Numbered from the stretch's first letter, positions 22,231 through 37,800 are shown. The stretch is DNA of 64,000 bases from Auanema rhodensis (GCA_964057225.1 OZ059894.1:13092131-13156130), one strand, 5' to 3'. Numbers and translations are program-made. Notes: a model not told the origin generated them from the letters alone.

Positions 22231-22871
22231 CCAGTTAATAATGTTTTTAACAGTAAAGTAGATATAATTTTAATTATTTTGATACTCAAAAAATAAAACA
22301 TGAAAATATTTTATAATTTTCCAATTCATTTTACTCTATTTTCTTCATTTAATCATGTTTCTTGGAACAATTTTAAATTTTTACAATAAATTCGAAACAA
22401 ATCATCCAGTTAATGATGTTTTTAACAGTAAAGAAGTTATAATTTCAAATATTTTGATACTCAAAAAATAAAACATGAAAATATTTTATAATTTTCCAAT
22501 TCATTTTACTCTATTTTCTTCATTTAATCACGTATTTTGAAACAATCTCAATTTTTTACAATAGTTTTGAAACAATTCATTCGTTCATTAAGATTTTAAA
22601 CAGTGAAAAAAAAAAGTTTGAATATTTTGATACTAAAAAAATAAAACATGAAAATATTTTAAAATTTTCCAATTCATTTTACTCTATTTTCTTCATTTAA
22701 TCACGTATTTTGAAACAATCTCAAATTTTTACAATAGTTTTGAAACAATTCATTCGTTCATTGAGATTTTAAACAGTGAAAAAAAAAGTTTGAATATTTT
22801 GATACTCAAGAAATAAAACATGAAAATTTTTTATAATTTTCCAATTCATTTTACTCTATTTTCTTCATTTA

Positions 22872-23046
22872 ATCATGTTTCTTGGAACAATTTTAAATTT
22901 TTACAATAATTTCGAAACAAATCATTCATTTAATAATGTTTTTAACAGTAAAGAAGATATAATTTTAAATATTTTGATACTCAAAAAATAAAACATGAAA
23001 ATATTTTAAAATTTTCCAATTCATTTTACTCTATTTTCTTCATTTA
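22872..23046 (+). repeat. Example satellite monomer, class L2-R5 (175 bp)
   Basis: The left half is CATGTTTCTTGGAAC. The right half is TTTCGAAACAAATCATTC, ATTTAATAATGTTTTTAAC, AGTAAAGAAGATATAATTTT and AAATATTTTGATACTC. It resembles class R3 but has CATTCATTTAATAATG in place of CATCCAGTTAATAATG. It is found next to the retroelement and throughout the right arm. Confidence 0.85.
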
Positions 23047-23220
23047 ATCATGTTTCTTGGAATAATTTTAAATTTTACAATAATTTCAAAACAAATCATC
23101 CAGTTAATAATGTTTTTAACAGTAAAGTAGATATAATTTTAATTATTTTGATACTCAAAAAATAAAACATGAAAATATTTTATAATTTTCCAATTCATTT
23201 TACTCTATTTTCTTCATTTA
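23047..23220 (+). repeat. Uninterrupted paralogue of the retroelement target monomer
   Basis: This monomer reads TCTTGGAATAATTTTAAAT, TTCAAAACAAATCAT and then CCAGTTAATAATG with no interruption. The TTGGAATAA and TTTCAAAAC variants are the same as those directly left of the element at about 15586-15628. It shows the pre-insertion sequence and places the duplicated TCAT at 23096-23099. With the element removed, matching sequences on the two sides are 869 bp apart (five monomers), so the target lay in one copy of a local duplication. Confidence 0.8.
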
Positions 23221-23407
23221 ATCATGTTTCTTGGAACAATTTTAAATTTTTACAATAATTTCGAAACAAATCATCCAGTTAATAATGTTTTTAACAGTAA
23301 AGAAGTAATAATTTCAAATATTTTGATACTCAAAAAATAAAACATGAAAATATTTTATAATTTTCCAATTCATTTTACTCTATTTTCTTCATTCAATCAC
23401 GTATTTT

Positions 23408-26100
23408 GAAGCAATCTCAAATTTTTACAATAGTTTTGAAACAATTCATTCGTTCATTAAGATTTTAAACAGTGAAAAAAAAAAGTTTGAATATTTTGAA
23501 ACTCAAGAAATAAAACATGAAAATATTTTATAATTTTCCAATTCATTTTACTCCATTTTCTTCATTTAATCACGTATTTTGAAACAATCTCATATTTTTA
23601 CAATAGTTTTGAAACAATTCATTCGTTCATTGAAATTTGAAACATTAAAAACGATCTTAATTTGAATTTTCTGATACTAAAAAAATAAAACATGGAAATA
23701 TTTCATAATTTTCCAATTCATTTTACTCCATTTTCTTCATTTAATCACGTATTTTGAAACAATCTCATATTTTTACAATAGTTTTGAAACAATTCATTCG
23801 TTCTGTAAGATTTTAAACAGTGAAAAAAATAAGTTTAAATATTTTGATACTCAAGAAATAAAACATGAAAATATTTTATAATTTTCCAATTCATTTTACT
23901 CCATTTTCTTCATTTAATCACGTATTTTGAAACAATCTCAAATTTTTACAATAGTTTTGAAACAATTCATTCGTTCATTAAGATTTTAAACAGTGAAAAA
24001 AAAAAGTTTGAATATTTTGATACTAAAAAAATAAAACATGAAAATTTTTTATAATTTTCCATTTCATTTTACTCCATTTTCTTCATTTAATCACGTATTT
24101 TGAAACAATCTCAAATTTTTACAATAGTTTTGAAACAATTCATTCGTTCTGTAAGATTTTAAACAGTGAAAAAAATAAGTTTAAATATTTTGATACTCAA
24201 GAAATAAAACATGAAAATATTTTAAAATTTTCCATTTCATTTTACTCTATTTTCTTCATTTAATCATGTTTCTTGGAACAATTTTAAATTTTTACAATAA
24301 TTTCGAAACAAATCATTCGTTTAATAATGTTTTTAACAGTAAAGAAGATATAATTTTAAATATTTTGATACTCAAAAAATAAAACATGAAAATATTTTAA
24401 AATTTTCCAATTCATTTTACTCTATTTTCTTCATTTAATCATGTTTCTTGGAACAATTTTAAATTTTACAATAATTTCAAAACAAATCATCCAGTTAATA
24501 ATGTTTTTAACAGTGAAGTAGATATAATTTTAATTATTTTGATACTCAAAAAATAAAACATGAAAATATTTTATAATTTTCCAATTCATTTTACTCTATT
24601 TTCTTCATTTAATCATGTTTCTTGGAACAATTTTAAATTTTTACAATAATTTCGAAACAAATCATCCAGTTAATAATGTTTTTAACAGTAAAGAAGTAAT
24701 AATTTCAAATATTTTGATACTCAAAAAATAAAACATGAAAATTTTTTATAATTTTCCAATTCATTTTACTCTATTTTCTTCATTTAATCATGTTTCTTGG
24801 AACAATTTTAAATTTTTACAATAATTTCGAAACAAATCATTCATTTAATAATGTTTTTAACAGTAAAGAAGATATAATTTTAAATATTTTGATACTCAAA
24901 AAATAAAACATGAAAATATTTTAAAATTTTCCAATTCATTTTACTCTATTTTCTTCATTTAATCATGTTTCTTGGAATAATTTTAAATTTTACAATAATT
25001 TCAAAACAAATCATCCAGTTAATAATGTTTTTAACAGTAAAGTAGATATAATTTTAATTATTTTGATACTCAAAAAATAAAACATGAAAATATTTTATAA
25101 TTTTCCAATTCATTTTACTCTATTTTCTTCATTTAATCATGTTTCTTGGAACAATTTTAAATTTTTACAATAATTTCGAAACAAATCATCCAGTTAATAA
25201 TGTTTTTAACAGTAAAGAAGTAATAATTTCAAATATTTTGATACTCAAAAAATAAAACATGAAAATATTTTATAATTTTCCAATTCATTTTACTCTATTT
25301 TCTTCATTTAATCACGTATTTTGAAGCAATCTCAAATTTTTACAATAGTTTTGAAACAATTCATTCGTTCATTAAGATTTTAAACAGTGAAAAAAAAAAG
25401 TTTGAATATTTTGAAACTCAAGAAATAAAACATGAAAATATTTTATAATTTTCCAATTCATTTTACTCCATTTTCTTCATTTAATCACGTATTTTGAAAC
25501 AATCTCATATTTTTACAATAGTTTTGAAACAATTCATTCGTTCATTGAAATTTGAAACATTAAAAACGATCTTAATTTGAATTTTCTGATACTAAAAAAA
25601 TAAAACATGGAAATATTTCATAATTTTCCAATTCATTTTACTCCATTTTCTTCATTTAATCACGTATTTTGAAACAATCTCATATTTTTACAATAGTTTT
25701 GAAACAATTCATTCGTTCTGTAAGATTTTAAACAGTGAAAAAAATAAGTTTAAATATTTTGATACTCAAGAAATAAAACATGAAAATATTTTATAATTTT
25801 CCAATTCATTTTACTCCATTTTCTTCATTTAATCACGTATTTTGAAACAATCTCAAATTTTTACAATAGTTTTGAAACAATTCATTCGTTCATTAAGATT
25901 TTAAACAGTGAAAAAAAAAAGTTTGAATATTTTGATACTAAAAAAATAAAACATGAAAATTTTTTATAATTTTCCATTTCATTTTACTCCATTTTCTTCA
26001 TTTAATCACGTATTTTGAAACAATCTCAAATTTTTACAATAGTTTTGAAACAATTCATTCGTTCTGTAAGATTTTAAACAGTGAAAAAAATAAGTTTAAA
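23408..26100. repeat. Higher-order duplication, 1915 bp (11 monomers)
   Basis: TTTTGAAGCAATCTC, a rare variant of TTTTGAAACAATCTC, occurs at 23408 and 25323. The monomers that follow keep the same order of classes R1, R2 and R4, including the ATGGAAATATTTCATAATTT and ATTTTCCATTTCATTTTAC variants. The offset is about eleven monomers. Confidence 0.65.
23744..23916 (+). repeat. Example satellite monomer, class R4 (173 bp)
   Basis: The right half carries CATTCGTTCTGTAAG, TTTTAAACAGTGAAAAAAA, TAAGTTTAAATATTTTG and ATACTCAAGAAATAAAAC. The CTGTAAG and AATAAGTTTAAAT variants define it. The full form is largely confined to the right arm. In the left arm CTGTAAG appears only with GTTTAAATATTTTG (about 943 and 5640) or as a partial form near 14634. 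A derivative with TTTTAATTAGTG in place of TTTTAAACAGTG appears only from about 53.7 kb rightwards. Confidence 0.85.
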
Positions 26101-29100
26101 TATTTTGATACTCAAGAAATAAAACATGAAAATATTTTAAAATTTTCCATTTCATTTTACTCTATTTTCTTCATTTAATCACGTATTTTGAAACAATCTC
26201 ATATTTTTACAATAGTTTTGAAACAATTCATTCGTTCATTAAGATTTTAAACAGTGAAAAAAAAAGTTTGAATATTTTGATACTCAAGAAATAAAACATG
26301 AAAATTTTTTATAATTTTCCAATTCATTTTACTCTATTTTCTTCATTTAATCATGTTTCTTGGAACAATTTTAAATTTTTACAATAATTTCGAAACAAAT
26401 CATTCATTTAATAATGTTTTTAACAGTAAAGAAGATATAATTTTAAATATTTTGATACTCAAAAAATAAAACATGAAAATATTTTAAAATTTTCCAATTC
26501 ATTTTACTCTATTTTCTTCATTTAATCATGTTTCTTGGAACAATTTTAAATTTTACAATAATTTCAAAACAAATCATCCAGTTAATAATGTTTTTAACAG
26601 TGAAGTAGATATAATTTTAATTATTTTGATACTCAAAAAATAAAACATGAAAATATTTTATAATTTTCCAATTCATTTTACTCTATTTTCTTCATTTAAT
26701 CATGTTTCTTGGAACAATTTTAAATTTTTACAATAATTTCGAAACAAATCATCCAGTTAATAATGTTTTTAACAGTAAAGAAGTTATAATTTCAAATATT
26801 TTGATACTCAAAAAATAAAACATGAAAATATTTTATAATTTTCCAATTCATTTTACTCTATTTTCTTCATTTAATCACGTATTTTGAAACAATCTCAAAT
26901 TTTTACAATAGTTTTGAAACAATTCATTCGTTCATTAAGATTTTAAACAGTGAAAAAAAAAAGTTTGAATATTTTGAAACTCAAGAAATAAAACATGAAA
27001 ATATTTTATAATTTTCCAATTCATTTTACTCCATTTTCTTCATTTAATCACGTATTTTGAAACAATCTCATATTTTTACAATAGTTTTGAAACAATTCAT
27101 TCGTTCATTGAGATTTGAAACATTAAAAACGATCTTAATTTGAATTTTCTGATACTAAAAAAATAAAACACGAAAATATTTTATAATTTTCCATTTCATT
27201 TTACTCCATTTTCTTCATTTAATCACGTATTTTGAAACAATCTCAAATTTTTACAATAGTTTTGAAACAATTCATTCGTTCTGTAAGATTTTAAACAGTG
27301 AAAAAAATAAGTTTAAATATTTTGATACTCAAGAAATAAAACATGAAAATATTTTAAAATTTTCCATTTCATTTTACTCTATTTTCTTCATTTAATCACG
27401 TATTTTGAAACAATCTCATATTTTTACAATAGTTTTGAAACAATTCATTCGTTCATTAAGATTTTAAACAGTGAAAAAAAAAGTTTGAATATTTTGATAC
27501 TCAAGAAATAAAACATGAAAATTTTTTATAATTTTCCAATTCATTTTACTCTATTTTCTTCATTTAATCATGTTTCTTGGAACAATCTTAAATTTTTACA
27601 ATAATTTCGAAACAAATCATTCATTTAATAATGTTTTTAACAGTAAAGAAGATATAATTTTAAATATTTTGATACTCAAAAAATAAAACATGAAAATATT
27701 TTAAAATTTTCCAATTCATTTTACTCTATTTTCTTCATTTAATCATGTTTCTTGGAACAATTTTAAATTTTGCAATAATTTCAAAACAAATCATCCAGTT
27801 AATAATGTTTTTAACAGTGAAGTAGATATAATTTTAATTATTTTGATACTCAAAAAATAAAACATGAAAATATTTTATAATTTTCCAATTCATTTTACTC
27901 TATTTTCTTCATTTAATCATGTTTCTTGGAACAATTTTAAATTTTTACAATAATTTCGAAACAAATCATCCAGTTAATAATGTTTTTAACAGTAAAGAAG
28001 TTATAATTTCAAATATTTTGATACTCAAAAAATAAAACATGAAAATATTTTATAATTTTCCAATTCATTTTACTCTATTTTCTTCATTTAATCACGTATT
28101 TTGAAACAATCTCAAATTTTTACAATAGTTTTGAAACAATTCATTCGTTCATTAAGATTTTAAACAGTGAAAAAAAAAAGTTTGAATATTTTGAAACTCA
28201 AGAAATAAAACATGAAAATATTTTATAATTTTCCAATTCATTTTACTCCATTTTCTTCATTTAATCACGTATTTTGAAACAATCTCATATTTTTACAATA
28301 GTTTTGAAACAATTCATTCGTTCATTGAGATTTGAAACATTAAAAACGATCTTAATTTGAATTTTCTGATACTAAAAAAATAAAACACGAAAATATTTTA
28401 TAATTTTCCAATTCATTTTACTCCATTTTCTTCATTTAATCACGTATTTTGGAACAATCTCAAATTTTTACAATAGTTTTGAAACAATTCATTCGTTCAT
28501 TAAGATTTTAAACAGTGAAAAAAAAAAGTTTGAATATTTTGAAACTCAAGAAATAAAACATGAAAATATTTTATAATTTTCCAATTTATTTTACTCCATT
28601 TTCTTCATTTAATCACGTATTTTGAAACAATCTCATATTTTTACAATAGTTTTGAAACAATTCATTCGTTCTGTAAGATTTTAAACAGTGAAAAAAATAA
28701 GTTTAAATATTTTGATACTCAAGAAATAAAACACGAAAATATTTTATAATTTTCCAATTCATTTTACTCCATTTTCTTCATTTTATCACGTATTTTGAAA
28801 CAATCTCATATTTTTACAATAGTTTTGAAACAATTCATTCGTTCTGTAAGATTTTAAACAGTAAAAAAAATAAGTTTAAATATTTTGATACTCAAGAAAT
28901 AAAACACGAAAATATTTTAAAATTTTCCAATTCATTTTACTCCATTTTCTTCATTTAATCACGTATTTTGAAACAATCTCAATTTTTTACAATAGTTTTG
29001 AAACAATTCATTCGTTCATTAAGATTTTAAACAGTGAAAAAAAAAAGTTTGAACATTTTGATACTAAAAAAATAAAACATGAAAATATTTTAAAATTTTC

Positions 29101-29664
29101 CAATTCATTTTACTCTATTTTCTTCATTTAATCACGTATTTTGAAACAATCTCAAATTTTTACAATAGTTTTGAAACAATTCATTCGTTCATTGAGATTT
29201 TAAACAGTGAAAAAAAAAGTTTGAATATTTTGATACTCAAGAAATAAAACATGAAAATTTTTTATAATTTTCCAATTCATTTTACTCTATTTTCTTCATT
29301 TAATCATGTTTCTTGGAACAATTTTAAATTTTTACAATAATTTCGAAACAAATCATTCATTTAATAATGTTTTTAACAGTAAAGTAGATATAATTTTAAT
29401 TATTTTGATACTCAAAAAATAAAACATGAAAATATTTTATAATTTTCCAATTCATTTTACTCTATTTTCTTCATTTAATCATGTTTCTTGGAACAATTTT
29501 AAATTTTTACAATAATTTCGAAACAAATCATCCAGTTAATAATGTTTTTAACAGTAAAGAAGTTATAATTTCAAATATTTTGATACTCAAAAAATAAAAC
29601 ATGAAAATATTTTATAATTTTCCAATTCATTTTACTCTATTTTCTTCATTTAATCACGTATTTT

Positions 29665-32600
29665 GAAGCAATCTCAAATTTTTACAATAGTTTTGAAACA
29701 ATTCATTCGTTCATTAAGATTTTAAACAGTGAAAAAAAAAAGTTTGAATATTTTGAAACTCAAGAAATAAAACATGAAAATATTTTATAATTTTCCAATT
29801 CATTTTACTCCATTTTCTTCATTTAATCACGTATTTTGAAACAATCTCATATTTTTACAATAGTTTTGAAACAATTCATTCGTTCATTGAAATTTGAAAC
29901 ATTAAAAACGATCTTAATTTGAATTTTCTGATACTAAAAAAATAAAACATGGAAATATTTCATAATTTTCCAATTCATTTTACTCCATTTTCTTCATTTA
30001 ATCACGTATTTTGGAACAATCTCATATTTTTACAATAGTTTTGAAACAATTCATTCGTTCTGTAAGATTTTAAACAGTGAAAAAAATAAGTTTAAATATT
30101 TTGATACTCAAGAAATAAAACATGAAAATATTTTATAATTTTCCAATTCATTTTACTCCATTTTCTTCATTTAATCACGTATTTTGAAACAATCTCAAAT
30201 TTTTACAATAGTTTTAAAACAATTCATTCGTTCATTAAGATTTTAAACAGTGAAAAAAAAAAGTTTGAATATTTTGATACTAAAAAAATAAAACATGAAA
30301 ATTTTTTATAATTTTCCATTTCATTTTACTCCATTTTCTTCATTTAATCACGTATTTTGAAACAATCTCAAATTTTTACAATAGTTTTGAAACAATTCAT
30401 TCGTTCTGTAAGATTTTAAACAGTGAAAAAAATAAGTTTAAATATTTTGATACTCAAGAAATAAAACACGAAAATATTTTATAATTTTCCAATTCATTTT
30501 ACTCCATTTTCTTCATTTAATCACGTATTTTGAAACAATCTCAATTTTTTACAATAGTTTTGAAACAATTCATTCGTTCATTAAGATTTTAAACAGTGAA
30601 AAAAAAAAGTTTGAATATTTTGATACTAAAAAAATAAAACATGAAAATATTTTAAAATTTTCCAATTCATTTTACTCTATTTTCTTCATTTAATCACGTA
30701 TTTTGAAACAATCTCAAATTTTTACAATAGTTTTGAAACAATTCATTCGTTCATTGAGATTTTAAACAGTGAAAAAAAAAGTTTGAATATTTTGATACTC
30801 AAGAAAAAAAACATGAAAATTTTTTATAATTTTCCAATTCATTTTACTCTATTTTCTTCATTTAATCATGTTTCTTGGAACAATTTTAAATTTTTACAAT
30901 AATTTCGAAACAAATCATTCATTTAATAATGTTTTTAACAGTAAAGTAGATATAATTTTAATTATTTTGATACTCAAAAAATAAAACATGAAAATATTTT
31001 ATAATTTTCCAATTCATTTTACTCTATTTTCTTCATTTAATCATGTTTCTTGGAACAATTTTAAATTTTTACAATAATTTCGAAACAAATCATCCAGTTA
31101 ATAATGTTTTTAACAGTAAAGAAGTTATAATTTCAAATATTTTGATACTCAAAAAATAAAACATGAAAATATTTTATAATTTTCCAATTCATTTTACTCT
31201 ATTTTCTTCATTTAATCACGTATTTTGAAGCAATCTCAAATTTTTACAATAGTTTTGAAACAATTCATTCGTTCATTAAGATTTTAAACAGTGAAAAAAA
31301 AAAGTTTGAATATTTTGAAACTCAAGAAATAAAACATGAAAATATTTTATAATTTTCCAATTCATTTTACTCCATTTTCTTCATTTAATCACGTATTTTG
31401 AAACAATCTCATATTTTTACAATAGTTTTGAAACAATTCATTCGTTCATTGAAATTTGAAACATTAAAAACGATCTTAATTTGAATTTTCTGATACTAAA
31501 AAAATAAAACATGGAAATATTTCATAATTTTCCAATTCATTTTACTCCATTTTCTTCATTTAATCACGTATTTTGGAACAATCTCATATTTTTACAATAG
31601 TTTTGAAACAATTCATTCGTTCTGTAAGATTTTAAACAGTGAAAAAAATAAGTTTAAATATTTTGATACTCAAGAAATAAAACATGAAAATATTTTATAA
31701 TTTTCCAATTCATTTTACTCCATTTTCTTCATTTAATCACGTATTTTGAAACAATCTCAAATTTTTACAATAGTTTTAAAACAATTCATTCGTTCATTAA
31801 GATTTTAAACAGTGAAAAAAAAAAGTTTGAATATTTTGATACTAAAAAAATAAAACATGAAAATTTTTTATAATTTTCCATTTCATTTTACTCCATTTTC
31901 TTCATTTAATCACGTATTTTGAAACAATCTCAAATTTTTACAATAGTTTTGAAACAATTCATTCGTTCTGTAAGATTTTAAACAGTGAAAAAAATAAGTT
32001 TAAATATTTTGATACTCAAGAAATAAAACACGAAAATATTTTATAATTTTCCAATTCATTTTACTCCATTTTCTTCATTTAATCACGTATTTTGAAACAA
32101 TCTCAATTTTTTACAATAGTTTTGAAACAATTCATTCGTTCATTAAGATTTTAAACAGTGAAAAAAAAAAGTTTGAATATTTTGATACTAAAAAAATAAA
32201 ACATGAAAATATTTTAAAATTTTCCAATTCATTTTACTCTATTTTCTTCATTTAATCACGTATTTTGAAACAATCTCAAATTTTTACAATAGTTTTGAAA
32301 CAATTCATTCGTTCATTGAGATTTTAAACAGTGAAAAAAAAAGTTTGAATATTTTGATACTCAAGAAATAAAACATGAAAATTTTTTATAATTTTCCAAT
32401 TCATTTTACTCTATTTTCTTCATTTAATCATGTTTCTTGGAACAATTTTAAATTTTTACAATAATTTCGAAACAAATCATTCATTTAATAATGTTTTTAA
32501 CAGTAAAGTAGATATAATTTTAATTATTTTGATACTCAAAAAATAAAACATGAAAATATTTTATAATTTTCCAATTCATTTTACTCTATTTTCTTCATTT

Positions 32601-34871
32601 AATCATGTTTCTTGGAACAATTTTAAATTTTTACAATAATTTCGAAACAAATCATCCAGTTAATAATGTTTTTAACAGTAAAGAAGTTATAATTTCAAAT
32701 ATTTTGATACTCAAAAAATAAAACATGAAAATATTTTATAATTTTCCAATTCATTTTACTCTATTTTCTTCATTTAATCACGTATTTTGAAGCAATCTCA
32801 AATTTTTACAATAGTTTTGAAACAATTCATTCGTTCATTAAGATTTTAAACAGTGAAAAAAAAAAGTTTGAATATTTTGAAACTCAAGAAATAAAACATG
32901 AAAATATTTTATAATTTTCCAATTCATTTTACTCCATTTTCTTCATTTAATCACGTATTTTGAAACAATCTCATATTTTTACAATAGTTTTGAAACAATT
33001 CATTCGTTCATTGAAATTTGAAACATTAAAAACGATCTTAATTTGAATTTTCTGATACTAAAAAAATAAAACATGAAAATATTTTATAATTTTCCAATTC
33101 ATTTTACTCTATTTTCTTCATTTAATCACGTATTTTGAAGCAATCTCAAATTTTTACAATAGTTTTGAAACAATTCATTCGTTCATTAAGATTTTAAACA
33201 GTGAAAAAAAAAAGTTTGAATATTTTGAAACTCAAGAAATAAAACATGAAAATATTTTATAATTTTCCAATTCATTTTACTCTATTTTCTTCATTTAATC
33301 ACGTATTTTGAAGCAATCTCAAATTTTTACAATAGTTTTGAAACAATTCATTCGTTCATTAAGATTTTAAACAGTGAAAAAAAAAAGTTTGAATATTTTG
33401 AAACTCAAGAAATAAAACATGAAAATATTTTATAATTTTCCAATTCATTTTACTCCATTTTCTTCATTTAATCACGTATTTTGAAACAATCTCATATTTT
33501 TACAATAGTTTTGAAACAATTCATTCGTTCATTGAAATTTGAAACATTAAAAACGATCTTAATTTGAATTTTCTGATACTAAAAAAATAAAACATGGAAA
33601 TATTTCATAATTTTCCAATTCATTTTACTCCATTTTCTTCATTTAATCACGTATTTTGGAACAATCTCATATTTTTACAATAGTTTTGAAACAATTCATT
33701 CGTTCTGTAAGATTTTAAACAGTGAAAAAAATAAGTTTAAATATTTTGATACTCAAGAAATAAAACATGAAAATATTTTATAATTTTCCAATTCATTTTA
33801 CTCCATTTTCTTCATTTAATCACGTATTTTGAAACAATCTCAAATTTTTACAATAGTTTTGAAACAATTCATTCGTTCATTAAGATTTTAAACAGTGAAA
33901 AAAAAAAGTTTGAATATTTTGATACTCAAAAAATAAAACATGAAAATATTTTATAATTTTCCAATTCATTTTACTCTATTTTCTTCATTTAATCACGTAT
34001 TTTGAAACAATCTCAATTTTTACAATAGTTTTGAAACAATTCATTCGTTCATTAAGATTTTAAACAGTGAAAAAAAAAAGTTTGAATATTTTGATACTAA
34101 AAAAATAAAACATGAAAATATTTTAAAATTTTCCAATTCATTTTACTCTATTTTCTTCATTTAATCACGTATTTTGAAACAATCTCAAATTTTTACAATA
34201 GTTTTGAAACAATTCATTCGTTCATTGAGATTTTAAACAGTGAAAAAAAAAGTTTGAATATTTTGATACTCAAGAAATAAAACATGAAAATTTTTTATAA
34301 TTTTCCAATTCATTTTACTCTATTTTCTTCATTTAATCATGTTTCTTGGAACAATTTTAAATTTTTACAATAATTTCGAAACAAATCATTCATTTAATAA
34401 TGTTTTTAACAGTAAAGAAGATATAATTTTAAATATTTTGATACTCAAAAAATAAAACATGAAAATATTTTATAATTTTCCAATTCATTTTACTCTATTT
34501 TCTTCATTTAATCACGTATTTTGAAACAATCTCAATTTTTTACAATAGTTTTGAAACAATTCATTCGTTCATTAAGATTTTAAACAGTGAAAAAAAAAAG
34601 TTTGAATATTTTGATACTCAAAAAATAAAACATGAAAATATTTTATAATTTTCCAATTCATTTTACTCTATTTTCTTCATTTAATCATGTTTCTTGGAAC
34701 AATTTTAAATTTTTACAATAATTTCGAAACAAATCATCCAGTTAATAATGTTTTTAACAGTAAAGAAGTAATAATTTCAAATATTTTGATACTCAAAAAA
34801 TAAAACATGAAAATATTTTATAATTTTCCAATTCATTTTACTCTATTTTCTTCATTTAATCACGTATTTTG
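29665..34871. repeat. Higher-order repeat, 1562 bp (9 monomers), at least three copies
   Basis: GAAGCAATC recurs at 29665, 31227 and 32789 (exactly 1562 bp each), and again from 33310 to 34871 (1561 bp). GGAACAATCTCATA recurs at 30013 and 31575 (1562 bp), then at 33658 (2083 bp). That last interval is one unit plus three extra monomers: GAAGCAATC is repeated at 33137 and 33310, 348 and 173 bp after 32789. The repeat is therefore a nine-monomer unit that picked up local duplications. The same 1562-bp interval appears elsewhere in this arm, from 39388 to 40950 and from about 51948 through 53510 to 55071. Confidence 0.75.
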
Positions 34872-37800
34872 AAGCAATCTCAAATTTTTACAATAGTTTT
34901 GAAACAATTCATTCGTTCATTAAGATTTTAAACAGTGAAAAAAAAAAGTTTGAATATTTTGAAACTCAAGAAATAAAACATGAAAATATTTTATAATTTT
35001 CCAATTCATTTTACTCCATTTTCTTCATTTAATCACGTATTTTGAAACAATCTCATATTTTTACAATAGTTTTGAAACAATTCATTCGTTCATTGAAATT
35101 TGAAACATTAAAAACGATCTTAATTTGAATTTTCTGATACTAAAAAAATAAAACATGGAAATATTTCATAATTTTCCAATTCATTTTACTCCATTTTCTT
35201 CATTTAATCACGTATTTTGAAACAATCTCATATTTTTACAATAGTTTTGAAACAATTCATTCGTTCTGTAAGATTTTAAACAGTGAAAAAAATAAGTTCA
35301 AATATTTTGATACTCAAGAAATAAAACATGAAAATATTTTATAATTTTCCAATTCATTTTACTCCATTTTCTTCATTTAATCACGTATTTTGAAACAATC
35401 TCAAATTTTTACAATAGTTTTGAAACAATTCATTCGTTCATTAAGATTTTAAACAGTGAAAAAAAAAAGTTTGAATATTTTGATACTAAAAAAATAAAAC
35501 ATGAAAATTTTTTATAATTTTCCATTTCATTTTACTCTATTTTCTTCATTTAATCATGTTTCTTGGAACAATTTTAAATTTTTACAATAATTTCGAAACA
35601 AATCATCCAGTTAATAATGTTTTTAACAGTAAAGAAGTTATAATTTCAAATATTTTGATACTCAAAAAATAAAACATGAAAATATTTTATAATTTTCCAA
35701 TTCATTTTACTCTATTTTCTTCATTTAATCATGTTTCTTGGAACAATTTTAAATTTTTACAATAATTTCGAAACAAATCATCCAGTTAATAATGTTTTTA
35801 ACAGTAAAGAAGTTATAATTTCAAATATTTTGATACTCAAAAAATAAAACATGAAAATATTTTATAATTTTCCAATTCATTTTACTCTATTTTCTTCATT
35901 TAATCACGTATTTTGAAACAATCTCAAATTTTTACAATAGTTTTGAAACAATTCATTCGTTCATTAAGATTTTAAACAGTGAAAAAAAAAAGTTTGAATA
36001 TTTTGAAACTCAAGAAATAAAACATGAAAATATTTTATAATTTTCCAATTCATTTTACTCCATTTTCTTCATTTAATCACGTATTTTGAAACAATCTCAT
36101 ATTTTTACAATAGTTTTGAAACAATTCATTCGTTCTGTAAGATTTTAAACAGTGAAAAAAAAAAGTTTGAATATTTTGAAACTCAAGAAATAAAACATGA
36201 AAATATTTTATAATTTTCCAATTCATTTTACTCCATTTTCTTCATTTAATCACGTATTTTGAAACAATCTCATATTTTTACAATAGTTTTGAAACAATTC
36301 ATTCGTTCATTGAGATTTGAAACATTAAAAACGATCTTAATTTGAATTTTCTGATACTAAAAAAATAAAACACGAAAATATTTTATAATTTTCCATTTCA
36401 TTTTACTCCATTTTCCTCATTTAATCACGTATTTTGAAACAATCTCAAATTTTTACAATAGTTTTGAAACAATTCATTCGTTCTGTAAGATTTTAAACAG
36501 TGAAAAAAATAAGTTTAAATATTTTGATACTCAAGAAATAAAACATGAAAATATTTTAAAATTTTCCATTTCATTTTACTCTATTTTCTTCATTTAATCA
36601 CGTATTTTGAAACAATCTCATATTTTTACAATAGTTTTGAAACAATTCATTCGTTCATTAAGATTTTAAACAGTGAAAAAAAAAGTTTGAATATTTTGAT
36701 ACTCAAGAAATAAAACATGAAAATTTTTTATAATTTTCCAATTCATTTTACTCTATTTTCTTCATTTAATCATGTTTCTTGGAACAATTTTAAATTTTTA
36801 CAATAATTTCGAAACAAATCATTCATTTAATAATGTTTTTAACAGTAAAGAAGATATAATTTTAAATATTTTGATACTCAAAAAATAAAACATGAAAATA
36901 TTTTATAATTTTCCAATTCATTTTACTCTATTTTCTTCATTTAATCATGTTTCTTGGAACCATTTTAAATTTTTACAATAATTTCGAAACAAATCATCCA
37001 GTTAATAATGTTTTTAACAGTAAAGAAGTTATAATTTCAAATATTTTGATACTCAAAAAATAAAACATGAAAATATTTTATAATTTTCCAATTCATTTTA
37101 CTCTATTTTCTTCATTTAATCACGTATTTTGAAACAATCTCAAATTTTTACAATAGTTTTGAAACAATTCATTCGTTCATTAAGATTTTAAACAGTGAAA
37201 AAAAAAAGTTTGAATATTTTGAAACTCAAGAAATAAAACATGAAAATATTTTATAATTTTCCAATTCATTTTACTCCATTTTCTTCATTTAATCACGTAT
37301 TTTGTAACAATCTCATATTTTTACAATAGTTTTGAAACAATTCATTCGTTCATTGAGATTTGAAACATTAAAAACGATCTTAATTTGAATTTTCTGATAC
37401 TAAAAAAATAAAACACGAAAATATTTTATAATTTTCCAATTCATTTTACTCCATTTTCTTCATTTAATCACGTATTTTGGAACAATCTCAAATTTTTACA
37501 ATAGTTTTGAAACAATTCATTCGTTCATTAAGATTTTAAACAGTGAAAAAAAAAAGTTTGAATATTTTGAAACTCAAGAAATAAAACATGAAATATTTTA
37601 TAATTTTCCAATTCATTTTACTCCATTTTCTTCATTTAATCACGTATTTTGAAACAATCTCATATTTTTACAATAGTTTTGAAACAATTCATTTGTTCTG
37701 TAAGATTTTAAACAGTGAAAAAAATAAGTTTAAATATTTTGATACTCAAGAAATAAAACACGAAAATATTTTATAATTTTCCAATTCATTTTACTCCATT

